Assembly: GCF_006539925.1 (NCBI RefSeq)
Contig: NZ_BJNY01000021.1
Location: 1 to 62,869, forward strand
DNA from: Glutamicibacter uratoxydans
GTDB lineage: Bacteria; Actinomycetota; Actinomycetes; Actinomycetales; Micrococcaceae
Length of the DNA: 62,869 nt
Reading direction: 5' to 3'
The notes under the pieces are model-generated. The model was not told the DNA's origin. It saw only the letters and a list, made by a program, of their open reading frames with translations, and made no database searches. Of the stretch, positions 56,164-62,869 are shown in pieces (within the stretch, counting starts at the first letter, position 1; every line of letters begins with the position of its first letter). A program made the position numbers and the translations under genes.

Positions 56164-57372
56164 TTAGTCCAGATAGTCGCGCAGTACCTGAGAACGCGAC
56201 GGATGGCGAAGCTTCGACATCGTCTTGGACTCAATCTGGCGAATACGTTCACGGGTCACGCCGTAGACCTTGCCGATTTCGTCTAAAGTCTTAGGCTGGC
56301 CGTCGGTCAGGCCGAAGCGCATGGCAACAACGCCTGCCTCGCGCTCGGAAAGCGTATCGAGCACCGAATGCAGCTGCTCCTGCAACAGGGTGAAAGACAC
56401 AGCATCAGCTGGGACAACTGCTTCGGAGTCTTCGATCAGGTCGCCGAACTCGGAGTCGCCGTCTTCACCCAGCGGGGTGTGCAGCGAAATTGGCTCGCGG
56501 CCGTACTTCTGAACCTCGACAACCTTTTCGGGGGTCATGTCCAGTTCCTTGGCCAGCTCCTCCGGGGTAGGTTCGCGGCCCAGATCCTGCAGCATCTGGC
56601 GCTGTACACGGGCAAGCTTATTAATCACTTCAACCATGTGCACAGGAATGCGGATGGTGCGGGCCTGGTCGGCCATGGCGCGGGTGATGGCCTGGCGGAT
56701 CCACCACGTTGCATAGGTGGAGAACTTGAAGCCCTTGGTGTAGTCGAACTTCTCCACGGCACGAATCAGGCCCAAGTTGCCTTCCTGGATCAAGTCCAGG
56801 AAGAGCATGCCGCGGCCGGTGTAGCGCTTCGCGAGAGACACCACCAGTCGAAGGTTGGCTTCCAGCAGGTGGTTCTTGGCGATCTTGCCATCGTGGATGA
56901 TCTGCTCGTAGTCCCAGCGCAGGCGCTGGTCGATCGATCCGTCATCGTGGTCCAGCTTGTCCTGAGCGAACAGGCCGGCCTCGATGCGCAAGGCAAGGTC
57001 AACTTCCTGCTCAGCATTCAGCAGGGCAACCTTGCCGATCTGCTTGAGGTAGTCCTTGACTGGGTCGGCAGTTGCACCAGCGACCATGACCTGCTGCTGC
57101 GGGGCATCATCGTCAGATGTCGACAAGGTAAAGCCCTTGGACTCGTCTTCCGACTTGTCCTCGTTCTTGGCGTCGGTGCCTGACTCAGCATCGTCGTCAT
57201 GTTCTTCAGGGGTCATAGTTTCCTCGCCCTGATCAGCGGAATCGCCTGCCGCTTTCTTGGTTCGCGCCTTGGTAGCGCGCTTCTTCGCTACAGGCTTGGT
57301 AGCCGTTTCCTCGGCCGCGTCAACCTCGGCCTCGGTTGCCTTGCGATTAGCGTTCGTCTCAGAAGATGACAC
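56164..57372 (-). CDS. sigA: Primary RNA polymerase sigma factor (SigA/HrdB/RpoD)
   Basis: 402 residues. An N-terminal 85 residues rich in Lys/Ala then Asp/Glu precede region 1.2 ([30 protein letters not shown]). Region 2 contains [33 protein letters not shown], region 3 follows, and region 4.2 is [41 protein letters not shown]. The match to group 1 sigma factors is complete. It starts at GTG 57372 behind AAAGG. An imperfect palindrome lies about 140 bases upstream. Confidence 0.95.
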   Translation of the reverse strand: MSSSETNANRKATEAEVDAAEETATKPVAKKRATKARTKKAAGDSADQGEETMTPEEHDDDAESGTDAKNEDKSEDESKGFTLSTSDDDAPQQQVMVAGATADPVKDYLKQIGKVALLNAEQEVDLALRIEAGLFAQDKLDHDDGSIDQRLRWDYEQIIHDGKIAKNHLLEANLRLVVSLAKRYTGRGMLFLDLIQEGNLGLIRAVEKFDYTKGFKFSTYATWWIRQAITRAMADQARTIRIPVHMVEVINKLARVQRQMLQDLGREPTPEELAKELDMTPEKVVEVQKYGREPISLHTPLGEDGDSEFGDLIEDSEAVVPADAVSFTLLQEQLHSVLDTLSEREAGVVAMRFGLTDGQPKTLDEIGKVYGVTRERIRQIESKTMSKLRHPSRSQVLRDYLD

Positions 57373-57510
57373 GAATAACCTTTCTAACGATGCGTTCCGG
57401 ATGCACCTGCCGGTAACACCACTATGACCCTGTCAAGTCCGAGGGCGTTTCGTTCAAGACGATTCACCTTGAGCTGGCACGTAATATTCAACGCATCAGA
57501 CTCGCTAGAT

Positions 57511-57535
57511 GTTCCCAAAACGTGGTTTTCGGAAC
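57511..57535. repeat. Palindrome upstream of sigA
   Basis: Eleven-base arms GTTCCCAAAAC and GTTTTCGGAAC around GTG, with one mismatch, lie in the 253-base gap between sigA and the DUF4192 gene. It may be an operator or the end of the DUF4192 transcript. I could not place a convincing -35/-10 pair for sigA. Confidence 0.5.
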
Positions 57536-57625
57536 AATAGCATTTTCGAACCTAACCGGGTCTGTTGAACCATTATCCATGAATTCATGCCCGGATACCA
57601 CTTGGGAGCATCCCTTGCTGTCGTG

Positions 57626-58732
57626 TCACGCGAATTGCGCTCTCCACGCCCGAAGCTGATCGGTAGCCCAATGCGGCATGACACCGGTGTTGAGCAACTG
57701 CTTGAGGAGCACGGCAAGGTTGTAGTCTTCGCATTCGCGCAGCACCTGGTCCAGAAGGGTCAAGGCCAGCGAGCCCCGTCCGCGCGCCCACTCAATCCAC
57801 GCCAGGACGCACATCAGTGCATACCGTTGGTTGCCTCGGGCCACGCCCAGCAAGTCTCGGGATACTGCCCACAATCTTTCGGTGCGCTGCCAGTCCGGGC
57901 TGCGCCACCCGCGGCCTAAAAGAAAATTAGAAAGCTCCGGAACAGCTTTTTGATCTTTTTCCTCCGTCAAGAGGCGAAGAATTTTTTGCGTTGCATCCTG
58001 GTCCGTCCCTGCAAGATAGGGCAGCAGGTCTCGAATGATTTTCCAGCGCAGCGACCGCAGCAGTTCTACTGCGCAATCAGGGTCCGAGTGAAGATAGAGC
58101 AGTGCCCGCTCCACCGGAAGGTTGAGCAGTTCTGCCCATCTGGTGAGCCCTGCGCCCTTGTCTTCGACGAGCTCCTTGGCCCTTTCTCGAATATCCTGTG
58201 CATTGGGCCATTCGGGAATGCCGCACCCATCCCATGGTTCGCGCAACGGGGCCGAGCCGGCGAGCACCATCGAAAGATTGGTCGAATTTGCATCGACTAC
58301 CGGCCGGGCACACAGCGCCTGGGCATCCGGCTGGTCATAGTCCCAAATAAACTGTGCATCTACGCACCACGAGTGCTGAAGCATGATGTCCAGAGATTCC
58401 AACTGCGCCGCAAGGCGGTCTATCAGCCGGAGATATGGATCTTTGCTCTCGTTCCGCACCACCTGCGGCACATACAAGACACTGACGATGCTTTGGATTC
58501 CGGGCATCTGCCCGGTGAGATTGGTGACCTGCCGGATCCAGGTATCAAGCTGATCATCTGTGAGGGATTCTTCGGGCAAATCCACTCGCATTGTTGCTTC
58601 AAGCCGCTGCCCCACGACAAGGAGCAGCACCATGGAGTCGGTGGGATGGAAGCCCAATGCGTGCGGGATGTAGGCGAGGATGTCTTCAATGTCGGAAAGC
58701 GACAGCGGGTTTCGTTCTGGTGTAGTCGTCAT
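57626..58732 (-). CDS. DUF4192 domain-containing protein
   Basis: 368 residues, soluble. It starts LSLSDIEDILAYIPHALGFHPTDSMVLLLVV, the DUF4192 signature, with MRVDLPEESLTDDQLDTWIRQV after it. The remaining two-thirds is helical, with several tryptophans and ERLWAVSRDLLGVARGNQRYALMCVLAWIEWARGRGSLA near 290-330, reminiscent of TPR-like repeats. Its function is unknown. In many actinobacteria DUF4192 lies near the primary sigma factor, as here. Confidence 0.87.
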   Translation of the reverse strand: MTTTPERNPLSLSDIEDILAYIPHALGFHPTDSMVLLLVVGQRLEATMRVDLPEESLTDDQLDTWIRQVTNLTGQMPGIQSIVSVLYVPQVVRNESKDPYLRLIDRLAAQLESLDIMLQHSWCVDAQFIWDYDQPDAQALCARPVVDANSTNLSMVLAGSAPLREPWDGCGIPEWPNAQDIRERAKELVEDKGAGLTRWAELLNLPVERALLYLHSDPDCAVELLRSLRWKIIRDLLPYLAGTDQDATQKILRLLTEEKDQKAVPELSNFLLGRGWRSPDWQRTERLWAVSRDLLGVARGNQRYALMCVLAWIEWARGRGSLALTLLDQVLRECEDYNLAVLLKQLLNTGVMPHWATDQLRAWRAQFA

Positions 58733-58822
58733 GTTTCAACACTGACGCGCTTCCCGCCAGAGGATCAGCGCTTCATTGCGAGCTGTGGAAAATCAGCACA
58801 GCACACCTCTGGCAGGGTTGGC

Positions 58823-60079
58823 TCACCGCTGCTGACGTCGGGCCTTTCCACGTTCGATGAGCATGAAGGTTACGCCAAGTGCAGCCATCAAGAACTGGAA
58901 TGACAAGGCAATCCTGAACGCCGGAAGGTTGTACAACTCCCCCGTGGATCCGCCGGCTTTGTATTGCAGATCCATGATGAAGCCAATGACATAGATCGTG
59001 ACGAATGCGCCGATGAATCCGCCCGTATTCACTACTCCAGTTGCCGTGCCCATCAGGTGCGGCGGATTGAACGTCCTGGCAAAATCGAAGCTGATGACTG
59101 AGGCTGGGCCTCCGGCGGCTATGGCGATCATCAGCACGATCAGCAGCCACATGGGCGAGTGCCCAGGCCACAGCAGGACGATAATCCACATCACCAGAAT
59201 CCAGGCGATGATCGCCAGTGCGAAAGTTGACCGGCGCTGCGGATAGCGTGATGTCAAGGCCCCAAGCAGCGGCCCTACCAGCACTGCAACGACGACGAAC
59301 ACCGTCATCAGGCTGGAAGCCGTGGCGCTGTCGATGCCTTGCCCTTGCACGAGGAATGGATAGCCCCACGACATCATGAAGACATTTGCCATGAAGGCTG
59401 TCGTGAAATGCGTCCAGAAGCCGAGCCTTGTGCCAGGCTGCTTAATGGCGGCAGCCAGTCTTGAACCCTGGTGCGCCGCCGGCGGCTGGGCGCCCGTCCA
59501 CCGAGGCCCATTGCGCACGAAGGCCACGGTGGTGACCAGAGTGGCAAATGCCAGCGCAGAAAGCATGGAGAACGCCGGAGTCCAGCCGATGCCGATCAAC
59601 ATCATGTGGAAGGGGAAAATACTGATGAGCTGGCCCAGTTGGCCGAAGGTGCCAGTGAGCTGCGTCAGGATCGGGATTCGCGAGCCGGAGAACCACAGGG
59701 GCAGCAGCTTGAGCACCGAGACGAAGACCATGGCATCGCCCATGCCCACCATGACGCGGCCGACCAGCCCCATGGGCACGTTGGTGGAGATGGCAAGAAA
59801 TGCCTGTCCCAAAGTCATCAGCACCGCACCGGTGGTAATCAGGATCTTGGGTCCGAGCTTGTCCAGCGCAAGACCTACCGGAACCTGGGCTCCTGCATAG
59901 ACCACCAGCTGCACGACCGAGAATGTGGCAAGGATCTGGGCGCTGGCGTTGAAGCGTTCGGTGGCTTCCAGTCCGGCCACGCCGAAACTGGTGCGCTGGG
60001 CAATTGCCGAAATGTAGGCCAGAACGGCAAAGCCGTAGACCATCCATGATTTCGCAGAATTAAGCTGCGGGGAACTCAC
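58823..60079 (-). CDS. Major facilitator superfamily transporter
   Basis: 418 residues with 12 predicted helices. AYISAIAQRTSFGVAGLEATERF near the N-terminus and GQVPVGLALDKLG-like loop 2-3 (AQVPVGLALDKLGPKILI) fit MFS carriers. The mid-loop RYPQRRS matches the second half's loop 8-9. The substrate is unknown. GTG 60079 shares one base with the PAC2 gene's TAG stop, so translation of the two is coupled. A later in-frame ATG (MVYGFAV) is an alternative start. Confidence 0.87.
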   Translation of the reverse strand: MSSPQLNSAKSWMVYGFAVLAYISAIAQRTSFGVAGLEATERFNASAQILATFSVVQLVVYAGAQVPVGLALDKLGPKILITTGAVLMTLGQAFLAISTNVPMGLVGRVMVGMGDAMVFVSVLKLLPLWFSGSRIPILTQLTGTFGQLGQLISIFPFHMMLIGIGWTPAFSMLSALAFATLVTTVAFVRNGPRWTGAQPPAAHQGSRLAAAIKQPGTRLGFWTHFTTAFMANVFMMSWGYPFLVQGQGIDSATASSLMTVFVVVAVLVGPLLGALTSRYPQRRSTFALAIIAWILVMWIIVLLWPGHSPMWLLIVLMIAIAAGGPASVISFDFARTFNPPHLMGTATGVVNTGGFIGAFVTIYVIGFIMDLQYKAGGSTGELYNLPAFRIALSFQFLMAALGVTFMLIERGKARRQQR

Positions 60080-61038
60080 TACTCTGATTCACCTGACAAA
60101 GGGCCGTTTTCGGTGCTGTTCAACCAGTCCTCGGTATCTTCAATGGTCGCGAGGAAGTCTTCCACTCGGGTGCCGAGCTCTTCGGCGTCGGGCAGGCTTT
60201 CGCCCTCGTCCAGCAGCAGGGACCGGCGTTCGTGTTCTTGGGAGTGGGCATCGAAGCGCTTTTCGAAGCCATCAACCATCTGCCTGACATCGGTGCTGTT
60301 TTCCAGCTGTTCGGCAAGCTGCCCGTCGACCAGGCGGCCGGCCTCGCGCAGGTTGTCCGTGGGCAGCGCAAGCTTCAACGCGGCGCCGACATGTTCCAGG
60401 GCGGCGACGGCGACGGCCGGGTACTCCGATTCGGCGAGGTAGTGCGGCGTGTGCAGGGAGTAGCCGACGACATCGCGGGACACGTCGTTCAACCGGATTT
60501 CAAGCAGCGAGGTCAGACCCGCCGGAGATTCAACGGTGGGGCTCCAGGTGGAAATATTCTCGATCAAGTCCTTGCGGTTTCCGTGCGCTGTGACGCCCAC
60601 CGGACGGGTATGCGGAACCGGCATGGGCAGCGATGCGGTGCTGACTACGAGGCTGACGTTGAATGCTTCGATGAAGCGCAGCAGCTCGGAGATGACGCGC
60701 TCCCATTTCAAATCGGGCTCCACGCCGGTGACCAGCCAAAACTGCTGCTCAAGTTCATCGGTCATGAGATAGATTTCCAGGCGCGGGGCCTGGTATCCGG
60801 CGAAGTGGTCCCCCAGAAACGTCACCCGCGGACGCTGCGAGGTGTAGGCGACGAGTTCATCCGCATCGAAGCTGGCGACGAGCTCGGATTCGAGCTTGCC
60901 GAACAACTCGTTGGCCACCTGTGAATGCGTGTGGCCGGCATCAGACATTCCGCGCAGGGAAACATACATGCCTAGGCCCTGCAGGCTTGGCTCGTCCAGG
61001 TCGGTCGCGACCAGAGTCATCAACGGTTCCTTGGACAT
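60079..61038 (-). CDS. PAC2 family protein
   Basis: 319 residues from ATG 61038, with GAGAGG five bases upstream; GTG 61044 is less well placed. The PAC2 core runs from LVATDLDEPSLQGLGMYVSLRG through FLGDHFAGYQAPRLEIYLM, LPMPVPHTRPVGVTAHG and SPAGLTSLLEIRLNDVSRDVVGYSLHTPHYLAESEYPAVAVAALEHV. The C-terminal 70 residues are charged and helical. PAC2 is named after a proteasome assembly chaperone; the actinobacterial role is unknown. It is coupled to the MFS gene downstream. Confidence 0.88.
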   Translation of the reverse strand: MSKEPLMTLVATDLDEPSLQGLGMYVSLRGMSDAGHTHSQVANELFGKLESELVASFDADELVAYTSQRPRVTFLGDHFAGYQAPRLEIYLMTDELEQQFWLVTGVEPDLKWERVISELLRFIEAFNVSLVVSTASLPMPVPHTRPVGVTAHGNRKDLIENISTWSPTVESPAGLTSLLEIRLNDVSRDVVGYSLHTPHYLAESEYPAVAVAALEHVGAALKLALPTDNLREAGRLVDGQLAEQLENSTDVRQMVDGFEKRFDAHSQEHERRSLLLDEGESLPDAEELGTRVEDFLATIEDTEDWLNSTENGPLSGESE

Positions 61039-61305
61039 GTCCACCTCTCTTGCTGCGCCGGGCTCGGCTCCCGCCGGCCCCGTGCCTCTGCATTGTCCGC
61101 TGATTCTCAGTGACGGCAGATTGAACTCAATTGTTCATCATATCCTGTGCAAGCTTTCGCTCGCTGTGAAGTAACGCACCATGACGCTATACCTCGGATA
61201 ACATTTCCTATTGGGAGTACACAGTCTTCCGGTCTTACAGCGACCGGAACCATTTTGAGACTGTCTCATCCTTAGACCCTACAAAGGCACAGAAGGACTG
61301 ATTTT

Positions 61306-62820
61306 GTGATCAACTCCAGTGATCTCACACTGACTGCCATTGGCACCGATATCCAGCGCAAGAGCGCGGATACCCTGGTGCTGGGCGTATGGAAGGACGG
61401 CGAGAAGGCGGTCATTGCCGCTTCCCCGTTCTCCGCGGAAACCACCACCGAACTTGAGAAGTCGCTGAACGCCATCGGCGTTGCCGGCAAGGCCGATGAA
61501 GTGACCTTGCTGCCAGCCGTCGAAGAAACCAAGGCCAAGGTCCTGTTGTTCATCGGCCTGGGCGTCAAGGAACTTGCAGAACTCACCGACGAGCTGCTGC
61601 GCCGCGCAGCAGGTTCGGCCGCCCGCCAGCTGTCGAACGCCAAGAGCGCCATCTTCGCACTGCCTGCCGACACCGTCGCCCGCACCGCCGCGGTGGCCGA
61701 AGGCATCGCCCTGGGCAGCTACCGCTACGAGAACCTGCGCTCCAAGAAGAGCGAGAAGCCGGTTCTGGCCGAGGCGCTGATCGCCACCACAGTCGCCACC
61801 GACAAGGACCTGCCCGCAGCGCTCAAGCGCGCGGCAGTGCTGGGCCGCGCGGTGCGCGCTACCCGCGACCTGATCAACGCCCCTGCCAACCTGCTCTACC
61901 CGGAGTCCTTCGCAGCTGCAGTCAAGGACTACTCCAAGTCGCTGCCGCTGAAGGTCACCGTCATGGACGAGAAGCGCCTGGCCAAGGACGGCTTCGGCGG
62001 CCTGATCGGTGTGGGCGGCGGCTCGGTTCGCCAGCCGCGCATGGTCAAGGTCGAGTACGCGCCGGCCAAGGCATCGAAGCACATTGCGCTGATCGGCAAA
62101 GGCATTACCTTTGACACCGGCGGCATCTCGCTGAAGCCGCCTGCAGGCATGCACGCCATGAAGTCGGACATGTCCGGCGCCGCAGCCATGTTCCAGACCA
62201 TTGCCGCAGTGGCCGAGCTCGGCCTGAACGTCAAGGTCACCGCATGGCTCTGCCTGGCAGAGAACATGCCAGGCGGCGCATCGACCCGCCCAGGCGATGT
62301 CATCACCATCTTCGGCGGCAAGACCGTCGAGGTGCTGAACACCGACGCCGAGGGCCGCCTGGTCATGGCGGACGGCCTGGCCGCCGCCAGCGAAGAGAAG
62401 CCTGACGTGATGATCGACATGGCAACGTTGACCGGCGCCCAGATGCTGGCCCTGGGCCTGCGCACCGCAGGCATCATGGGCGACGAGGCAGTGCGCGACG
62501 AACTGGTCGCCACCTCCAACGAGGTCGGCGAACTGGCATGGGCCATGCCGCTGCCGGAGGAGCTGCGCTCGAGCATCGACTCGCAGGTGGCAGACCTGGC
62601 AAATATCGGTGAACGCATGGGCGGCATGATGACCGCAGCGGTCTTCTTGGAGGAGTTCGTCGGCGAGGTCGACGGCAAGAAGATCCCATGGGCACACATC
62701 GACTTCGCCGGTCCTGCCTTCAACGAGGGCAGCGCCTGGGGCTACACCCCGAAGAACGGCACCGGCTCCCAGGTGCGCACCCTTGTTGCCTACGCTGAAA
62801 AGCTGGCAGCCGCCAACTAG
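61306..62820 (+). CDS. pepA: Leucyl aminopeptidase (M17)
   Basis: 504 residues, full length for family M17. The N-terminal domain has the INAPAN region, NAPANLLYPESFA. The catalytic domain holds the two-metal site in LIGKGITFDTGGISLKPP, MKSDMSGAAAM and EVLNTDAEGRLVMADGL. The AWLCLAENMPGG segment matches the conserved region before it. It releases N-terminal residues from peptides in the cytoplasm. It starts at GTG 61306 with AAGGA eight bases upstream. The window ends 49 bases after its stop, with no terminator seen. Confidence 0.97.
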   Translation: MINSSDLTLTAIGTDIQRKSADTLVLGVWKDGEKAVIAASPFSAETTTELEKSLNAIGVAGKADEVTLLPAVEETKAKVLLFIGLGVKELAELTDELLRRAAGSAARQLSNAKSAIFALPADTVARTAAVAEGIALGSYRYENLRSKKSEKPVLAEALIATTVATDKDLPAALKRAAVLGRAVRATRDLINAPANLLYPESFAAAVKDYSKSLPLKVTVMDEKRLAKDGFGGLIGVGGGSVRQPRMVKVEYAPAKASKHIALIGKGITFDTGGISLKPPAGMHAMKSDMSGAAAMFQTIAAVAELGLNVKVTAWLCLAENMPGGASTRPGDVITIFGGKTVEVLNTDAEGRLVMADGLAAASEEKPDVMIDMATLTGAQMLALGLRTAGIMGDEAVRDELVATSNEVGELAWAMPLPEELRSSIDSQVADLANIGERMGGMMTAAVFLEEFVGEVDGKKIPWAHIDFAGPAFNEGSAWGYTPKNGTGSQVRTLVAYAEKLAAAN

Positions 62821-62869
62821 TCACAAATGTGACGTCCACCCGCTCGGCGCGCGGATTCCCGGGAATCCG

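Noticed and set aside
56061-56252. A 63-codon frame across the sigA terminator
   Set aside because: It runs through two terminator hairpins and the end of sigA on the same strand, with no ribosome binding site.

Overview
The window is a chromosomal segment of a high-GC actinobacterium. The best fit is Micrococcaceae, in the Arthrobacter/Glutamicibacter group. The evidence is high GC with frequent GTG/TTG starts behind AGGAG-type ribosome binding sites, a large set of actinobacterial signature families (DUF3000, DUF3093, DUF3159, DUF3710, DUF4192, DUF4193, DUF5998, DUF6421, DUF7455, SepH), CeoB/CeoC, a fused CydDC, and a primary sigma factor with a long acidic/lysine-rich N-terminus. I see no insertion sequence, prophage, integrase, CRISPR array or rRNA. 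Nearly everything is intact and densely packed. The assignment rests on recognised protein families, not on a database search.

Layout. 0-6.9 kb: 3' part of tRNA-Gly(GCC), an orphan antitoxin-like protein, a BenE-type transporter, ZapE-like ATPase, a rhodanese-SufE-YbaK group, an alpha/beta hydrolase and MsrB. 7-16 kb: a same-strand run of DUF6421 protein, SDR, threonine aldolase, DUF3000, RNase D-like protein, then a two-gene beta-oxidation operon (thiolase plus FadB-type enzyme) behind a promoter overlapped by a perfect 16-bp palindrome. 16-25.6 kb: a Rieske lipoprotein, aldo/keto reductase, argG with a likely ARG box, an operon of an unknown protein, a GNAT enzyme and two paralogous mini-membrane proteins, then dxs overlapping a DUF402 gene, and an APH-type kinase overlapping a second GNAT. 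25.7-33.5 kb: aconitase with nested inverted repeats upstream, a TRAM-type RNA methyltransferase, and a KimA-like APC permease divergent from two TrkA-type K+ regulators. 33.6-42.8 kb: DUF3159, OB-fold protein, DUF3710, dUTPase, DUF3093, DUF4193, SepH, a phosphodiesterase, DUF5998 and a PatA-type acetyltransferase. 42.9-55.5 kb: topoisomerase IV parC, the cytochrome bd operon cydA-cydB-cydDC, a BlaI-type repressor with an M56 peptidase, and parE. 55.7-62.8 kb: a small zinc-ribbon protein, the primary sigma factor, DUF4192, an MFS transporter overlapping a PAC2 protein, and leucyl aminopeptidase.

How genes work together. CydAB needs the CydDC exporter for assembly, and all three are transcribed from one side of a 414-bp intergenic region. 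That region carries three related 17-bp palindromes (TTYTAC-N5-GTAGAA type) and one CRP/GlxR-like palindrome, while the blaI-like gene is transcribed from the other side. I infer that the BlaI-like repressor controls both itself and cytochrome bd; this is the most interesting regulatory proposal in the window. The second notable observation is that the DUF6421 protein carries an HDxxH...EELRCD motif pair reminiscent of gluzincin metallopeptidases. The third is the tandem family of about 110-residue two-helix membrane proteins translationally coupled to an acetyltransferase.
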